From: Thiocapsa sp.
GTDB lineage: Bacteria > Pseudomonadota > Gammaproteobacteria > Chromatiales > Chromatiaceae
NCBI RefSeq assembly: GCF_018399035.1
Contig: NZ_CP073760.1
Location: forward strand, 1,178,001 to 1,242,000
DNA length: 64,000 bases
Reading direction: 5' to 3'
Positions 37,440 through 47,823 of the stretch are shown one piece after another. A program made the translations under genes and the position numbers. Positions within the stretch are counted from its first letter, which is position 1. Every line of letters starts with the position of its first letter. Below the pieces are notes generated by a model that saw only the letters and a program-made list of their open reading frames with translations, was not told the origin of the DNA and ran no database searches.

Positions 37440-38015
37440 ATGTCGCCCCGCCGTCTCTCCTACCTGCTGCTCGTCGCCGTTGCCGCCTTGGTCATTGCGG
37501 GCTGCGGATCCAGTCCGACCTCCGCTCCGGTCCAGACCTCGACCAGGGTCGGGCCCTCCACGGTGGTCGGAACACCGACCCGGGCCAGGCCTCGGGCGAC
37601 GGCTTCCGGAGAGATCTACGACGGCCCCCCGGCCCTCGCGATCGCCCCGGTCGTCGACGGGCGCGCGTCCGCGACGCCTGAGGTCTCGGCCTGGTGGATC
37701 CAACGACTCATGGCGGAGGACTTGGACCGAAGCAACCTCTTCGCCGGGGTGATTCCGCTCGAGCACGCCTCCGAGGCTCACGAGGGCGGACTGCTCATCC
37801 AACCGGCACTGACGGCATTGACCTGGACCCAACCGAATCAACGCAGCGGGACCATCGCCATGCGCATCCGTGCGAGCGATCCCGAAACCGGCCGAGTGCG
37901 CCTGGACCGGGTCTACACCGCGTCCTGTCGCGACTGCAAGGTGCCGCCGGGCCAACCTGCTGTTGCCGGTCCACTCGCGGTCTTGATGCAGGACGTCGCC
38001 AAGGATCTGCGTTGA
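37440..38015 (+). CDS. Predicted outer-membrane-type lipoprotein, unknown function
   Basis: This 191-residue protein has a lipobox (LVIAGC) after a hydrophobic signal, then a Thr/Pro-rich linker and a compact domain with APVVDGRASATPEVSAWWIQ and a Cys pair (CRDC). No enzymatic motif is seen. The fold looks like the small envelope lipoproteins that accompany secretion or cell-wall machinery, but the family is not recognised. Confidence 0.78.
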   Translation: MSPRRLSYLLLVAVAALVIAGCGSSPTSAPVQTSTRVGPSTVVGTPTRARPRATASGEIYDGPPALAIAPVVDGRASATPEVSAWWIQRLMAEDLDRSNLFAGVIPLEHASEAHEGGLLIQPALTALTWTQPNQRSGTIAMRIRASDPETGRVRLDRVYTASCRDCKVPPGQPAVAGPLAVLMQDVAKDLR

Positions 38016-38082
38016 GGGGTAAGGTCACTTACGGAAAAACATCTACCGGCAGAGCCCGCATCGGGAAAAGTGGTCGAAGGCG

Positions 38083-38160
38083 CTACTTGTTGTCGTTGTC
38101 GTTGTCGTTGTCGTAATCGGATTCCGGACGACAACGAACACGACAACCACAACGAAAAAT
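38083..38160. repeat. GTTGTC/GACAAC hairpin repeat (copy c)
   Basis: The left arm is four GTTGTC-type units and the right arm is degenerate (gacaacgaacacgacaacca). It sits between the lipoprotein and the PDZ gene, whose stop codons it separates. The conserved outer flanks of copies a, b and e are not evident. Confidence 0.8.
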
Positions 38161-38173
38161 TCTGCGACGGCGC

Positions 38174-39073
38174 TCAGGGCGCAGGCCCGACCCGTGCTGA
38201 ATTCAAGGTGACGCCGAGCGGCCCGCGCGGGACCCAGGTCTCGATCACGCGCCCCGCACGGCGCACCTGCACCGGGACCTGCTCTCCGTACTCACCCTCG
38301 GTGGTTTTGCTGCGCAGTTCCGAGAAATCGAACAGGCGTTCGTCGGCGTAGGACTCGATCAGATCGCCCGCTTGCAGTCCCGCAATCTCGGCGGCGGAAC
38401 CGGGGATGACCGAATCGACCTTCACGCGGTTGTCTGCACCCGTTGCGTAGAGGTAGCGGTCGTAGGTGTCGTCGCCGATCTCTTCGCGAAGCGAGCGCGC
38501 GTCCGCGTTGATCCGCGCGAGCTCCTCGCGATACTGTGCGTTCCCGACCCAGCCTTCGCGAATCGCCTGATCCCGCAAGGAGAGCCGCTCGAGCGAGCGC
38601 TGCGCCTCCTTCAGGACCAAATCCTCGGCCAGGCCGGGTTCCACGCCCGCGGCCACGAGAGCGCCGCGCCGTTCCTCGGCGGTGCGCGGGGCCGGCGGTC
38701 GTGTCTCGTCGATAGCGCGGGCCGTCGCTGCCGAGGCGCTCAGGACGCGGTTCAGGGCCTGCTCTACGCTCGCCAGCCGAACGCGCAGATCCGTCACCTG
38801 CGTTTCCAGACTTTGCACCGCCCGCGAGGTCGCTGCATCCGAAGCGGACACTCCCGACTCGGCCGGCGGCGCGTCCGAGGCCGGATCGGTAACCGCGGTC
38901 ACGCCCAGCGCATTCGGAATCGGCGGCGCCGCTACCGTCGCGGCAACGCGATCGTCATCGGACGAGGCTGGCGGCTGCGGTTCGGTCATGGCGAGATAGC
39001 CGGCGACGGCGGCAACGCCGATGAGTGCACCGACCGCAAAGCCGGCTGACAACAGAGGAACGGCTGGCTGCAT
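38174..39073 (-). CDS. PDZ-domain membrane-anchored protein
   Basis: This 299-residue protein has an N-terminal membrane helix ([20 protein letters not shown]), a coiled-coil stretch ([20 protein letters not shown]), a helical region, and a C-terminal PDZ domain ([20 protein letters not shown]). PDZ domains bind C-termini of substrate proteins. It may be an envelope quality-control adaptor. The ATG at 39073 begins the membrane segment; the longer frame upstream is not protein-like. Confidence 0.82.
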   Translation of the reverse strand: MQPAVPLLSAGFAVGALIGVAAVAGYLAMTEPQPPASSDDDRVAATVAAPPIPNALGVTAVTDPASDAPPAESGVSASDAATSRAVQSLETQVTDLRVRLASVEQALNRVLSASAATARAIDETRPPAPRTAEERRGALVAAGVEPGLAEDLVLKEAQRSLERLSLRDQAIREGWVGNAQYREELARINADARSLREEIGDDTYDRYLYATGADNRVKVDSVIPGSAAEIAGLQAGDLIESYADERLFDFSELRSKTTEGEYGEQVPVQVRRAGRVIETWVPRGPLGVTLNSARVGPAP

Positions 39074-39305
39074 TGCAGATGGCCTCGGTGGATTGGACGT
39101 GAGCCTGCGACCGCAATCGATCCGCCGCGTTCCCGACGGGCCGGTCAACTGCCGGATCCTGATTAAAACTGTTAAGATCCTTCGCGTCATCGACCGCGGC
39201 AGCGTTTCCGTTGGTTTTCGGACCCATGCCCCGATGTACCCGCCAATGCCGCGAGGCAGAGCGTCGCGCTCCAGCCGAGCGATGGTCAACGAGGACAGCC
39301 TGAGA

Positions 39306-41237
39306 ATGAATGCCAAAAACTTAAATCTGCTGCTTTGGGTCGCCGTCACCATCTGGCTGGTGATGATGTTCAACAGTATGACGACTTCCGACCCGATCGA
39401 GTCCCGCAGCTTGAGCTACAGCCAGTTCCTGCAAGAGCTCTCGGACGGGTCGATCCGCGAGGTCACCATCCAGGACGAGAAGATCAAAGGCCTGAGGACC
39501 GACGGATCCCGTTTCGAGACCTTCGATCCGGGCGATCCCGCGCTGGTCGGCGACCTTCTTGAGAACGGCGTGAGCATTCGCGCCGAGCCGCCCGAACGCC
39601 CGAGCGTTTTGTTTCAGATCTTGATCGCCTGGCTGCCCTTCCTGCTCCTGATCGGGGTATGGTTCTGGTTCATGCGGCGCAACATGGGCGGCGGCGGCGG
39701 TGGCGGCGGGATCTTCAACTTCGGCAAGAGCCGTGCACGTCAACACGCCGAAGGCGATGTCAAGGTCACGCTGCGCGATGTCGCAGGTGTGGAAGAAGCG
39801 AAGGAAGAGGTCGGCGAGCTGGTGGATTTTCTGCGTAATCCGCAGAAATTCTCGAACCTCGGCGGTCGCATCCCGCGTGGCGTGCTGATGGTCGGCCCTC
39901 CGGGTACCGGTAAGACGCTGCTGGCGCGTGCCATCGCCGGCGAGGCCAAGGTGCCCTTCTACAGCATCGCAGGCTCGGACTTCGTGGAGATGTTCGTCGG
40001 TGTCGGCGCCTCGCGCGTTCGCGATCTCTTCGAACAAGCGAAAAAGGCCGCGCCCTGCATCATCTTCATCGACGAGATCGACGCGGTCGGTCGCAAGCGC
40101 GGTGCAGGATTGGGCGGCGGTCACGACGAGCGCGAGCAGACCCTCAACCAGCTTTTGGTGGAGATGGACGGTTTCGCGGGCAACGAGGGCATCATCGTGA
40201 TCGCGGCGACCAACCGCGCGGACGTGCTCGACCCGGCGCTCCTGCGTCCGGGCCGGTTCGACCGTCAGGTGGTCGTCGGACTGCCCGATCTGGCCGGTCG
40301 TGCGGCCATCCTCGAGGTACACATGCGCAAGGTGCCGATCGCCGAGGATGTCGACTCCCGCACCATCGCCCGCGGGACACCCGGCTTCTCCGGCGCGGAT
40401 CTCGCCAACCTGGTCAACGAGGCCGCCCTCTTCGCGGCCCGCGCCGGGCATACCGAGGTCGCGATGCAGATGTTCGAGCGCGCCAAAGACAAGATCATGA
40501 TGGGTGCCGAACGGCGCAGCATCGTGATGTCCGAGTCCGAGCGCAAGCTGACCGCCTATCACGAGGCCGGCCATGCGATCGTCGGGCGTCTGGTGCCTGA
40601 GCATGATCCGGTCCACAAGGTCAGCATCATTCCGCGCGGACGTGCGCTCGGCGTGACGCTGTTCCTGCCCGAGCGCGATCGCTACAGCATGAGCAAGCGT
40701 CAGTTGGAGAGTCAGCTCTCGACCCTGTTCGGCGGACGACTGGCCGAGGAAATGATCTTCGGGCCCGAGCACGTGACGACCGGCGCCTCCAACGATATCG
40801 AACGCGCGACCGATATCGCACGCAACATGGTGACGCGTTTCGGGTTGTCGGATAACCTCGGACCGCTGGCCTACGCCGAAGACGAGGGCGAGGTTTTCCT
40901 GGGGCGCTCGGTCACGCAGCAGCGTCAGGTCTCGCCGGAGACCGCGCAGGCGATCGACAAGGAGGTGCGGCAGATCATCGACCGGAACTACAAGCGCGCG
41001 AAGCAGGTGCTCGAGGAGAACCTCGAGAAGCTGCATACGATGGCCGAGGCATTGCTCAAGTTCGAGACGATCGGCAAGGATCAAATCGACGACATCATGT
41101 CCGGTCAGCCGATGCGTGAACCCGACGACGACTTCGGCAGCACCAAGTCGAAGTCCGGCAGCAACGGCGACCTTCCCAAAGGGGGCGCGCCGCGCAAAGA
41201 GCCGCCCGTCGTCGGAGGTGCCGTCGGCGGGGTCTGA
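39306..41237 (+). CDS. ftsH: ATP-dependent zinc metalloprotease FtsH
   Basis: This 643-residue membrane protease has two membrane helices (about 5-22 and 100-118) flanking a small periplasmic domain. The AAA+ module has Walker [18 protein letters not shown], Walker B IIFIDEID and an SRH with RPGRFD. The zinc protease site is HEAGHA. The C-terminus is basic and Gly-rich, as is usual. It degrades misfolded membrane proteins and regulators such as LpxC in related bacteria. The ATG at 39306 is used because the first helix starts there. Confidence 0.98.
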   Translation: MNAKNLNLLLWVAVTIWLVMMFNSMTTSDPIESRSLSYSQFLQELSDGSIREVTIQDEKIKGLRTDGSRFETFDPGDPALVGDLLENGVSIRAEPPERPSVLFQILIAWLPFLLLIGVWFWFMRRNMGGGGGGGGIFNFGKSRARQHAEGDVKVTLRDVAGVEEAKEEVGELVDFLRNPQKFSNLGGRIPRGVLMVGPPGTGKTLLARAIAGEAKVPFYSIAGSDFVEMFVGVGASRVRDLFEQAKKAAPCIIFIDEIDAVGRKRGAGLGGGHDEREQTLNQLLVEMDGFAGNEGIIVIAATNRADVLDPALLRPGRFDRQVVVGLPDLAGRAAILEVHMRKVPIAEDVDSRTIARGTPGFSGADLANLVNEAALFAARAGHTEVAMQMFERAKDKIMMGAERRSIVMSESERKLTAYHEAGHAIVGRLVPEHDPVHKVSIIPRGRALGVTLFLPERDRYSMSKRQLESQLSTLFGGRLAEEMIFGPEHVTTGASNDIERATDIARNMVTRFGLSDNLGPLAYAEDEGEVFLGRSVTQQRQVSPETAQAIDKEVRQIIDRNYKRAKQVLEENLEKLHTMAEALLKFETIGKDQIDDIMSGQPMREPDDDFGSTKSKSGSNGDLPKGGAPRKEPPVVGGAVGGV

Positions 41238-41289
41238 CCTTCCTCTGCGACACTGCATGCCCGGCTATCGGCCGGGCGGATCAATTCAA

Positions 41290-41318
41290 GCCCTCGCAAT
41301 CGATTGCGAGGGCTTTTT
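41290..41318 (+). terminator. Intrinsic terminator after ftsH
   Basis: CCCTCGCAATCGATTGCGAGGG forms a strong stem followed by a T-run (ctttttt), 50 bases after the ftsH stop. Confidence 0.9.
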
Positions 41319-41410
41319 TGTTTTATACTTCAGCCCGACCGACCGAGTGCCCGGCCTTGACCGTTAGGCCTTGGGGCGACCTCCGGAAACCGCATCAGGA
41401 TCCCGACACC

Positions 41411-42001
41411 GTGCCTGCGCCCGCGCTCGTCCTTGCCTCGACCTCGCCTTACCGGCGCCAGCTCTTGGAGCGTTTGGGCCTGCCCTTTACGACCGCCGCT
41501 CCCGACATCGACGAACGACGCCGACCCGGCGAATCGCCGCAGGTCCTGGTTCTGCGCTTGGCGGAGGCCAAGGCAAGGGCGATCGCGCCGACACATCCGA
41601 ACGCACTCGTGATCGGGTCGGATCAAGTTGCCTGTCTCGACGACGATGTCTTGGGAAAACCCGGCGACCGCGCAAACGCCATCGCTCAACTGGAGCAGGC
41701 ATCCGGGCGGATGGTCGTCTTCCAAACCGGCTTATGTCTACTCGACACGGCAAGCGGCCGCGCGCAAACCCTCGTCGAACCCTTTCGCGTCCACTTCAGA
41801 CGCCTCGACCGACAGCAGATCGAGAGTTACCTGGATCGCGAGCAACCCTTCGATTGCGCCGGCAGCTTCAAGTCGGAAGGTCTCGGTATCGCGTTATTCG
41901 AGCGGCTCGAAGGTGACGATCCCAATACCCTGATCGGATTGCCTCTCATCCGCTTGGTCTCATTACTCGAAGCGGAAGGTCTGCATCCGCTTCAGGGCTG
42001 A
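41411..42001 (+). CDS. Maf-family nucleotide pyrophosphatase
   Basis: This 196-residue protein has the Maf signatures LASTSPYRRQLLERLG, VIGSDQVACLDD and FDCAGSFKSEGLG. The Q/C-type active-site residues resemble the YceF subgroup, which hydrolyses 7-methyl-GTP. The start is a GTG just before the conserved strand; upstream in-frame residues are not family-like. Confidence 0.9.
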   Translation: MPAPALVLASTSPYRRQLLERLGLPFTTAAPDIDERRRPGESPQVLVLRLAEAKARAIAPTHPNALVIGSDQVACLDDDVLGKPGDRANAIAQLEQASGRMVVFQTGLCLLDTASGRAQTLVEPFRVHFRRLDRQQIESYLDREQPFDCAGSFKSEGLGIALFERLEGDDPNTLIGLPLIRLVSLLEAEGLHPLQG

Positions 42002-42074
42002 TCAAGCGGATAATCGGGATCGATTTCAATCAAAGGGAACGCCGAGAAGAATGGCAACCCATTGCCGTGATCAA

Positions 42075-42103
42075 TTGACATAAAACGCTGAAAAATATGA
42101 TAT
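42075..42103 (+). promoter_or_regulatory. Sigma-70-type promoter ahead of the lytic transglycosylase
   Basis: TTGACA at 42075 is followed by TATGAT (15-base spacing) or TGATAT (17-base spacing) in an AT-rich stretch, unusual in this GC-rich DNA. It lies about 290 bases before the gene at 42388. The rest of 42002-42387 shows no gene. Confidence 0.5.
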
Positions 42104-42387
42104 TCGATAGCAACAACTCAAGCCGCTTCAAGAATACGTGCCCTGGTGAGCGGATCAAGAAAGAAGGCGTTTTCTCTGCAATCGGCCATTGCAAAGTCAG
42201 CTTTCGTGAGCCAGTATCAAATCGTCGTCGAACAGATCGCACGGAGCGCGCGTGCCGAGCGGGTAATATCGCTGCTCATTCATATGGCATCGCCCTTGCC
42301 CCGAACGAGCCGGCGCACTCATTGGGGTCAGCCGCCGTCGCAGGGGCTTCGACGCGCCCGGATCACGCTCGAGAGGACACACGGACC

Positions 42388-43947
42388 ATGCCGACCTATC
42401 CGATCAGTATCAGGTATTTGTCGTTCCTGCTGTTGTCGCTTGCCCTGCTCGGCTTGGCGGGCTGCGGCAGCGACGGGGGCCAACGCACCACCTCGGGCGA
42501 GAGCGGGACGCAGGGCGATCTTGTGGCCGGCTCCGACACCTTTCCCGTTCCGGCCGAGATCCAGCCGAATGTGGATTTCTGGCGCCATGTCTACGGCGTC
42601 TGGAGTCGCGGAGAAGTCGCCATCCACGACAACGAGCACATGGGTGTCGTCTACGAGGTCGTGAAGCTCCCCGGGCCCATCAAAGAGGGCTACACGGACT
42701 CCCAGCGCGAGCTGGTGCGCGCTCGCAGAGACGCCCACACCGAGCAGTTGCGTCAGTTGGAGAACCACATTCGGACCGGACAGTCCCTTACCGCAGGCGA
42801 CCAGGCCCTGCTCGCCAAATTCGAGCAGGCCGGCAGCGGTCGCGGTGCCGTCTACGGGGCGGCAGACCGGGTACGCAGTCAACGCGGGCTGCGCGAGCGG
42901 TTCCATCGCGGGATCGAGATCAGCGGACGCTACGATCCGGCCTTCCGCGAGATCATGCGCAGTCATGGCGTTCCCGAAGACCTCGCCTACCTCCCGCACG
43001 TGGAGTCGTCGTTCCAGACCAATGCCCGATCGAGCGTCGGCGCGGCCGGGGTCTGGCAGTTCATGCCGGCAACCGGGCGCATGTACATGAACGTCAACGA
43101 CAGTATTGACGATCGCTTCGACCCCATTGTGGCTGCCGACGGCGCCGCTCGTTATCTGTCCCAGGCCCACCGCCGACTCGGAAGCTGGCCGCTCGCCATC
43201 ACCTCCTACAATCACGGGCAAGGTGGAATGGCGAATGCCAAGGCCCAGTTCGGCGACGACTTCGGCGGGATCGTGAAGAACTATCGGGGACCGTACTTCG
43301 GATTTTCCTCGCGTAATTTCTACGCCGGGTTCATCGCCGCCCGCGATGTCACGCACAACGCCGATCGTTATTTCCCCGAGGGCGTCCGGCGCGAAGAGCC
43401 TTGGCCGCACGACCGCCTGGTCCTCCAGCACAGCATGCCGGTGAACCATATCGCGGGACACTACGGCGTGACCCCCTATCGCCTTGCCGACCTGAACATG
43501 CACTGGCGAGAGCGCGCACGCGACGGTCGTGCGCATCTGCCCCCCGGCAGCACGGTGTGGCTCCCGGCCGGGACCAAGCGACGCGTCGCCAGCCACCCGC
43601 CGCCGGTCGCCAACGTCATGGTCGCCCGCGCCGAGCCCAAGGCATCGCCGGTGGCCCGTCAGGCAATCGCCAAGGCCGAGCGACCGGCAGCCAAATCGAC
43701 GACCACGTCGGCAGCGGCGAAACCCGTGGCGAAAGCGTCCACCAAGCAGATCGCGAAGGCATCTGCTGCGCAGCAGCCCAAGAAGGCGGCGACCGCAGCG
43801 CGCTACCATGTCGTCAAACCGCAAGAGACGCTCTATCGCGTCGCGGTTCAGAACGGCATCACGGTCGACGAGTTGCGCAAGCTCAACAAGATGCGGCCCG
43901 ACGACAACAAGATCCGTCCGGGGCAGAAGCTCAAGGTCAGCATTTAA
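42388..43947 (+). CDS. MltD-like membrane-bound lytic transglycosylase with LysM
   Basis: This 519-residue lipoprotein has a lipobox (LLGLAGC) and an SLT-type catalytic domain at about 185-330. The catalytic Glu lies in PHVESSFQTNARSSVGAAGV, with GVWQFMPATGR and ITSYNHGQGG following. It also has a long Ala/Lys-rich linker and a C-terminal LysM motif (YHVVKPQETLYRVAVQNGIT). It cleaves peptidoglycan at the outer membrane. The stop codon is supplied by the repeat that starts at 43945. Confidence 0.92.
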   Translation: MPTYPISIRYLSFLLLSLALLGLAGCGSDGGQRTTSGESGTQGDLVAGSDTFPVPAEIQPNVDFWRHVYGVWSRGEVAIHDNEHMGVVYEVVKLPGPIKEGYTDSQRELVRARRDAHTEQLRQLENHIRTGQSLTAGDQALLAKFEQAGSGRGAVYGAADRVRSQRGLRERFHRGIEISGRYDPAFREIMRSHGVPEDLAYLPHVESSFQTNARSSVGAAGVWQFMPATGRMYMNVNDSIDDRFDPIVAADGAARYLSQAHRRLGSWPLAITSYNHGQGGMANAKAQFGDDFGGIVKNYRGPYFGFSSRNFYAGFIAARDVTHNADRYFPEGVRREEPWPHDRLVLQHSMPVNHIAGHYGVTPYRLADLNMHWRERARDGRAHLPPGSTVWLPAGTKRRVASHPPPVANVMVARAEPKASPVARQAIAKAERPAAKSTTTSAAAKPVAKASTKQIAKASAAQQPKKAATAARYHVVKPQETLYRVAVQNGITVDELRKLNKMRPDDNKIRPGQKLKVSI

Positions 43948-44070
43948 ACCGCGCCCAGTGCGGTATGCGATGTTTTTGGATGGGCTCGGCCCCGGCGGAT
44001 TTCAGAGCCGCTGGAGCCGGCGCGGTTTAAAGTATTAAAAAATATAAAATTAAACCGCGTTCAGAGCGGC
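43945..44070. repeat. AAACCGCG-family repeat (left module and truncated right module)
   Basis: It starts with the TAA of the lytic transglycosylase. The left module is almost identical to that at 11254. The linker aagtattaaaaaatataaaa is intact, and the right module stops after AAACCGCGTTCAGAGCGG. Confidence 0.88.
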
Positions 44071-44074
44071 CTGA

Positions 44075-44180
44075 ATAGGTAGAGCGTCAGCGAAACCCAT
44101 CCACCCCGCACCAAGGGCATCGGACCGAAACCCGGCAACGCGGCGGTCTGGAGAATGGGTTTCGCTGACGCTCCACCTAT
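44075..44180. repeat. Inverted repeat of about 26-base arms
   Basis: The arm ataggtagagcgtcagcgaa... is mirrored by ...ttcgctgacgctccacctat, with a 54-base centre. It looks like a non-coding palindromic unit (REP-like), with no frame of its own. Confidence 0.75.
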
Positions 44181-44216
44181 CCTACCCATCAGTCAAGCCC
44201 CATTTAGATCAAGCAA

Positions 44217-45537
44217 TTAGGCGATTTCCGTGAACTTTCATACCGAGACTGCCGGTTGGATCAGGATGTCCCATTTCGGAAGTTCCGGGTTTCGCTGCAA
44301 GCGCGCCTCGATGTCCTTCATGGCCGTCTTGGACAGTGAGATCCCTTTGTCGTAGACCTGACGACTCATCTCCACGACCGGGTTCAGTCCCTTCCAGGTC
44401 ATGCTCTTGGCCCACTCGAGCATGGTCCGGGCGTCCACTAGGAGCGTACCGTTCCAATGCTGTTCCAGGATCCCCCGGCAGCGTTCCACCGGATTGTATT
44501 TGCTGTGATAGGGCGGGTAGTACAACAGCTGAACGGGTTTGCCGATGTGATCGGCGAACGCGACCATGCGGTTGAGAAATGGGGTGCGTCGCCCGTTGCT
44601 TTCCGGGCCGTTGTCGGCCTTGATCCGAACCAGGGTGATGCGCTCGCGCTGCTCGGGCGATTGCCGTTCCCACCAGTCATACAGGCAGTCGACGATGAAG
44701 TCGCTGGTCTTGGCGGAACTTCCGAAGGTCAGGTGCAGCGCGCCGGTGTCCTCGTTGACCAGACCGAACGGGGTGTATTTCTCGTGACAGCCCATGTCGT
44801 GGTCGGCGGCCTTGGTCTCGCCGCGGCGACAGCCGCCGCGCGAGTACTCGCCGATCATCACCGTGGCCTTGCAGTCGATGCTCAGTCGCGCGACGCGTCC
44901 GCCCGCGTCGCGTTGGTCTTTGGCCCGGATAGTGTCGAAAACAGCATCGGTTTGCGGGACTTTTTTTGGGGTTTGGCCTTGAGCACCGGCCGCAGCCGGT
45001 AGCCGTTGCGGTTCAGTATCTCGGCCATCGTGCTCGGCGACGGCAACTCGGCCTCGGCGATGCCGCGTGCGCGCAATTGCCTCAGGGCTTCCGCCGCGGT
45101 CAAACGGGTAAACGACTGCGTCGTCCGGAAAGTCGGGTCTTGTTGCGAGTGCGCATCCGCCAGTTCCCACAGCACGGCTGCCGCCGCGGGATGTTTCTCT
45201 TCCCAAAGTTTGTCGCCGCCAAACGCCGACTGTGCGCTCAAGCAGACCACCCCGGTGCGCCGCTCATGCAGACCCAGCTCCACCGCTTGGCGGCTCCACC
45301 CGAAGACGGCTTCGGCCTGCCGGGCGCTCCCGGCGCACTATTTCACGGCCATCGCCGCTTGGAACGCCCGTCGCTCCGCTCCGAGCATTTTCGAGGCGGC
45401 GAGTTTGAGATCCTCGCGATGCCCCGCATCCGGGGCGGTTGGATTCGGATCAGAGATCATGACAATCCGCGCGTTGCTTCAAAGCCAGTCACGACTATCT
45501 CACACAATGGTATAACTTTCCCCGTAATTCGCCTTAA
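44217..45537 (-). mobile_element. ISAzo13-like insertion sequence, about 1.3 kb, inactive
   Basis: Imperfect terminal inverted repeats enclose the transposase gene: ttaggcgatttccgtgaact on the left and (reverse complement) ttaaggcgaattacggggaa on the right. The element is decayed (see the transposase entry). The ends also match the termini of the short flanking elements at 45559 and 47824. Confidence 0.75.
44238..45460 (-). pseudogene. ISAzo13-like DDE transposase, broken
   Basis: Read leftward from an ATG at 45460, 40 codons are followed by an in-frame TAG (45338-45340), where Tyr would be expected. The frame then continues (ARQAEAVFGWSRQAVELGLHE...) to an AAAAAAAG run at 44960-44967. There the second half of the protein (PKKVPQTDAVFDTIRAKDQ...) lies in the -1 frame. 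Catalytic-region text includes LSIDCKATVMIGEYSRGG, IKADNGPESNGRR and YHSKYNPVERC. The A-run is a classical slippery site, so the shift may be programmed, but the TAG makes the gene non-functional without suppression. Confidence 0.85.
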
Positions 45538-45558
45538 ACCGCGTCCAGAGCGAGATGC
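45534..45558. repeat. Detached end of an AAACCGCG-family repeat
   Basis: The end piece ttaaaccgcgtccagagcga and its next five bases match the outer end of the full copy at 11254-11446, reversed. The remainder of the same copy resumes at 47963. Confidence 0.8.
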
Positions 45559-45699
45559 TAAGGCGAATTCCGGAAACCTTCATGCCAAGGGCGTAGGTTG
45601 TGCCGAGCCGTGCGAGGCACAACCAACCGTCGGCGCAAGTTGTGCTTCCTATCATCAGCACAACCTACGGGTATGGAAGTTTGCGGAAATCACCTAAAC
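45559..45699. repeat. Short inverted-repeat element (MITE-like) a
   Basis: About 141 bases with imperfect terminal inverted repeats (taaggcgaattccggaaacc at the left, ggtatggaagtttgcggaaa near the right). An internal palindrome lies around the cgtaggttgtgc/gcacaacctacg arms. The ends match those of the neighbouring IS, so it may be mobilised by that transposase family. The remaining 45700-45976 shows no gene, only the short direct repeat ccacgatccgcgatccacga before the ATPase start. Confidence 0.85.
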
Positions 45700-45976
45700 T
45701 CATTGATCAGGTGCCCGGATGTCGCCACGCACGCTGCAGTCGAGATCCCCAACCCGGCGGCGTGTTCGCTTCCGGACGGGGCGCAGAATGGCCGACTTCG
45801 GAAAACCGGCGCTTCCGGTATGATCGGCGTCCAACTCGGCGATCCGCCGGGCAGTCTTCGGCGCGGGCTGCGTCATGGACGACGAGACGGAATCGGAGCC
45901 AGAAGCGGTGTGACAGGCGACGATGCTATGCTCCCCACGATCCACGATCCGCGATCCACGATCCGCGAGAGACGCC

Positions 45977-47551
45977 ATGCGCTTCTTCACCACCGAAGGC
46001 CCGGTTCGGCCAGACCGTCACTACAGCCTGCCGCCGCTGTCGCGCTGGGATCTGGCCGAAGTCCTCAGTCTGATCGACCAGGAAAAATACTTCCTGCTCC
46101 ACGCCCCGCGCCAGACCGGCAAGACCTCCTGCCTGCTGGCGCTCATGGCGCATCTGAATCAGGAGGGGCGCTATCGGGCGGTCTATGCCAATCTGGAGGG
46201 CGCCCAGGCCTGGCGCGAGCGCCTCGCCGAGGCCATGGCGACCATCGTCACCGACATCGCCACCTCGGCCCAGGTCTGGCTCGGCGACGAGGAGCGCCCG
46301 CGCCACGCGCGGGACGTCTTGTCCACCACCGCGCCCGGCTCGGTACTGAACGTTTTTTTAAGTCAGTGGTGTCAGCAGACGCCGCAACCGCTGGTGCTGC
46401 TGCTGGACGAGGTCGATGCCCTGGTCGGGGATACCCTGCTGTCGCTGTTGCGCCAACTGCGGGCCGGCTATCCACAACGCCCTGCGGCCTTTCCCCAGAC
46501 CGTCATCCTGTGCGGCGTGCGCGATCTGCGCGACTACCGCATTCATGCCAGCTCCGAACGCGAGGTCATCACCGGCGGCAGCGCCTTCAACATCAAGGCC
46601 GAATCGCTGCGGCTGGGCGACTTCAGCGCCGCGGAGACCCGCACCCTGCTGCTGGAGCATACCCAAGAGACCGGGCAGGTCTTCACCCCGGAGGCGCTCG
46701 ATCGGGTGTGGGAATTGACCCAGGGCCAGCCCTGGCTGGTCAACGCGCTGGCCTACCGCGCCTGTTTCAAACTGCCCGCCGGTCGCGACCGGTCCCGGCC
46801 GATTACCTTAGACCTCATCGATCAGGCCAAGGAGGCGATGATCGTCGAGCGCGTCACGCATCTCGATCAGCTCGCCCACAAGCTCCAGGAACCGCGGGTG
46901 CGGCGCGTCATCGAGCCGATGTTGGCCGGGCTGACGCCCGAGACGGTGGCCGAGGACGACCGCGACTATCTGGTCGATCTCGGGCTGCTCAGGCGCGACG
47001 GCGCCGGTGGCCTGATCGTCGCCAACCCCATCTATCGCGAGGTGCTGCCACGCGTCCTGGCCAGCGGTCCCCGGGATTCGCTGCCCCGCATCGCGCCGAG
47101 CTGGCTCAAGGCCGACGGCACCCTGGATCCGGCCGCGCTGCTCGACGCCTTCCTCGCCTTCTGGCGCCAACACGGCGAGCCGCTGCTCAAAAGCGCCCCG
47201 TATCACGAGATCGCCCCGCATCTGGTGCTCATGGCCTTTCTGCACCGGGTGATCAACGGCGGCGGCACCCTGGAGCGCGAATACGCCATCGGCTCCGGGC
47301 GCATGGATCTGTGTCTGCGCTATGGGGCGGTGACGCTGGGGATGGAGCTCAAGGTCTGGCGCGACGGCCGCCCCGATCCGCAGACCGAAGGGCTGATCCA
47401 GCTCGACGACTATCTCGCCGGCTTGGGGCTGGACAGCGGCTGGCTGGTGATCTTCGACCGACGCGCCGGACAGCCGCCGATCGCCGAACGCACCGACAGC
47501 GCCACCCGGAGCAGTCCCCGGGGGCGCTCCATTCGCGTGATTCGCGCCTGA
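45977..47551 (+). CDS. AAA-like ATPase with C-terminal nuclease-type domain
   Basis: This 524-residue protein has Walker A HAPRQTGKTSCLLALMAHL, Walker B PLVLLLDEVDALVGD and a sensor region (VILCGVRDLRDYRI). A winged-helix-like middle follows, then a C-terminal domain with SGRMDLCLRYG...LGMELKVWRDG that fits PD-(D/E)xK-type nuclease folds. Such ATPases are common accessory genes in cyanobacteria and Chromatiaceae, sometimes in defence or mobile contexts; the exact role is unknown. It sits alone between two direct copies of a short mobile-like element, a sign of horizontal transfer or local mobilisation. Confidence 0.85.
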   Translation: MRFFTTEGPVRPDRHYSLPPLSRWDLAEVLSLIDQEKYFLLHAPRQTGKTSCLLALMAHLNQEGRYRAVYANLEGAQAWRERLAEAMATIVTDIATSAQVWLGDEERPRHARDVLSTTAPGSVLNVFLSQWCQQTPQPLVLLLDEVDALVGDTLLSLLRQLRAGYPQRPAAFPQTVILCGVRDLRDYRIHASSEREVITGGSAFNIKAESLRLGDFSAAETRTLLLEHTQETGQVFTPEALDRVWELTQGQPWLVNALAYRACFKLPAGRDRSRPITLDLIDQAKEAMIVERVTHLDQLAHKLQEPRVRRVIEPMLAGLTPETVAEDDRDYLVDLGLLRRDGAGGLIVANPIYREVLPRVLASGPRDSLPRIAPSWLKADGTLDPAALLDAFLAFWRQHGEPLLKSAPYHEIAPHLVLMAFLHRVINGGGTLEREYAIGSGRMDLCLRYGAVTLGMELKVWRDGRPDPQTEGLIQLDDYLAGLGLDSGWLVIFDRRAGQPPIAERTDSATRSSPRGRSIRVIRA

Positions 47552-47694
47552 CCTCTCTAGACCGCCCTTTCAGGGCTCAAGGATTTTGGTTGATTGCAAC
47601 CCGGGGCGCAGCCCCGGGCTGACATCGGTCGCGCCGTCGGCGCTCGACACACACTGCCGCAACGCGGCTCGCCAGGCTCGCCCTCACTGGTTTT

Positions 47695-47820
47695 GGTTGC
47701 TCGATACGTGCGGCCCTCCGCCCCGAATCGTAGATTCGGCGCGTGGCTGAAGCTCCTTGCTAGTCAGGTGGTTGCTTGATGCTTGCGGCCCTCCGCCCCG
47801 AATCGTAGATTCGGTACGCG
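47695..47820. repeat. Two tandem copies of an about 49-base unit
   Basis: The unit contains cggccctccgccccgaatcg and occurs twice (47695-47743 and 47771-47820) separated by 27 bases. No gene is seen in 47552-47823. Confidence 0.75.
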
Positions 47821-47823
47821 GCC

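Noticed and set aside
39321..41258. Long open frame antisense to ftsH
   Set aside because: A high-GC shadow frame; the sense strand carries all FtsH motifs.
45338..45340. TAG in the transposase as a recoded amino acid
   Set aside because: It is TAG rather than TGA, no recoding signal is visible and no other gene here uses it; a simple nonsense mutation is the better reading.
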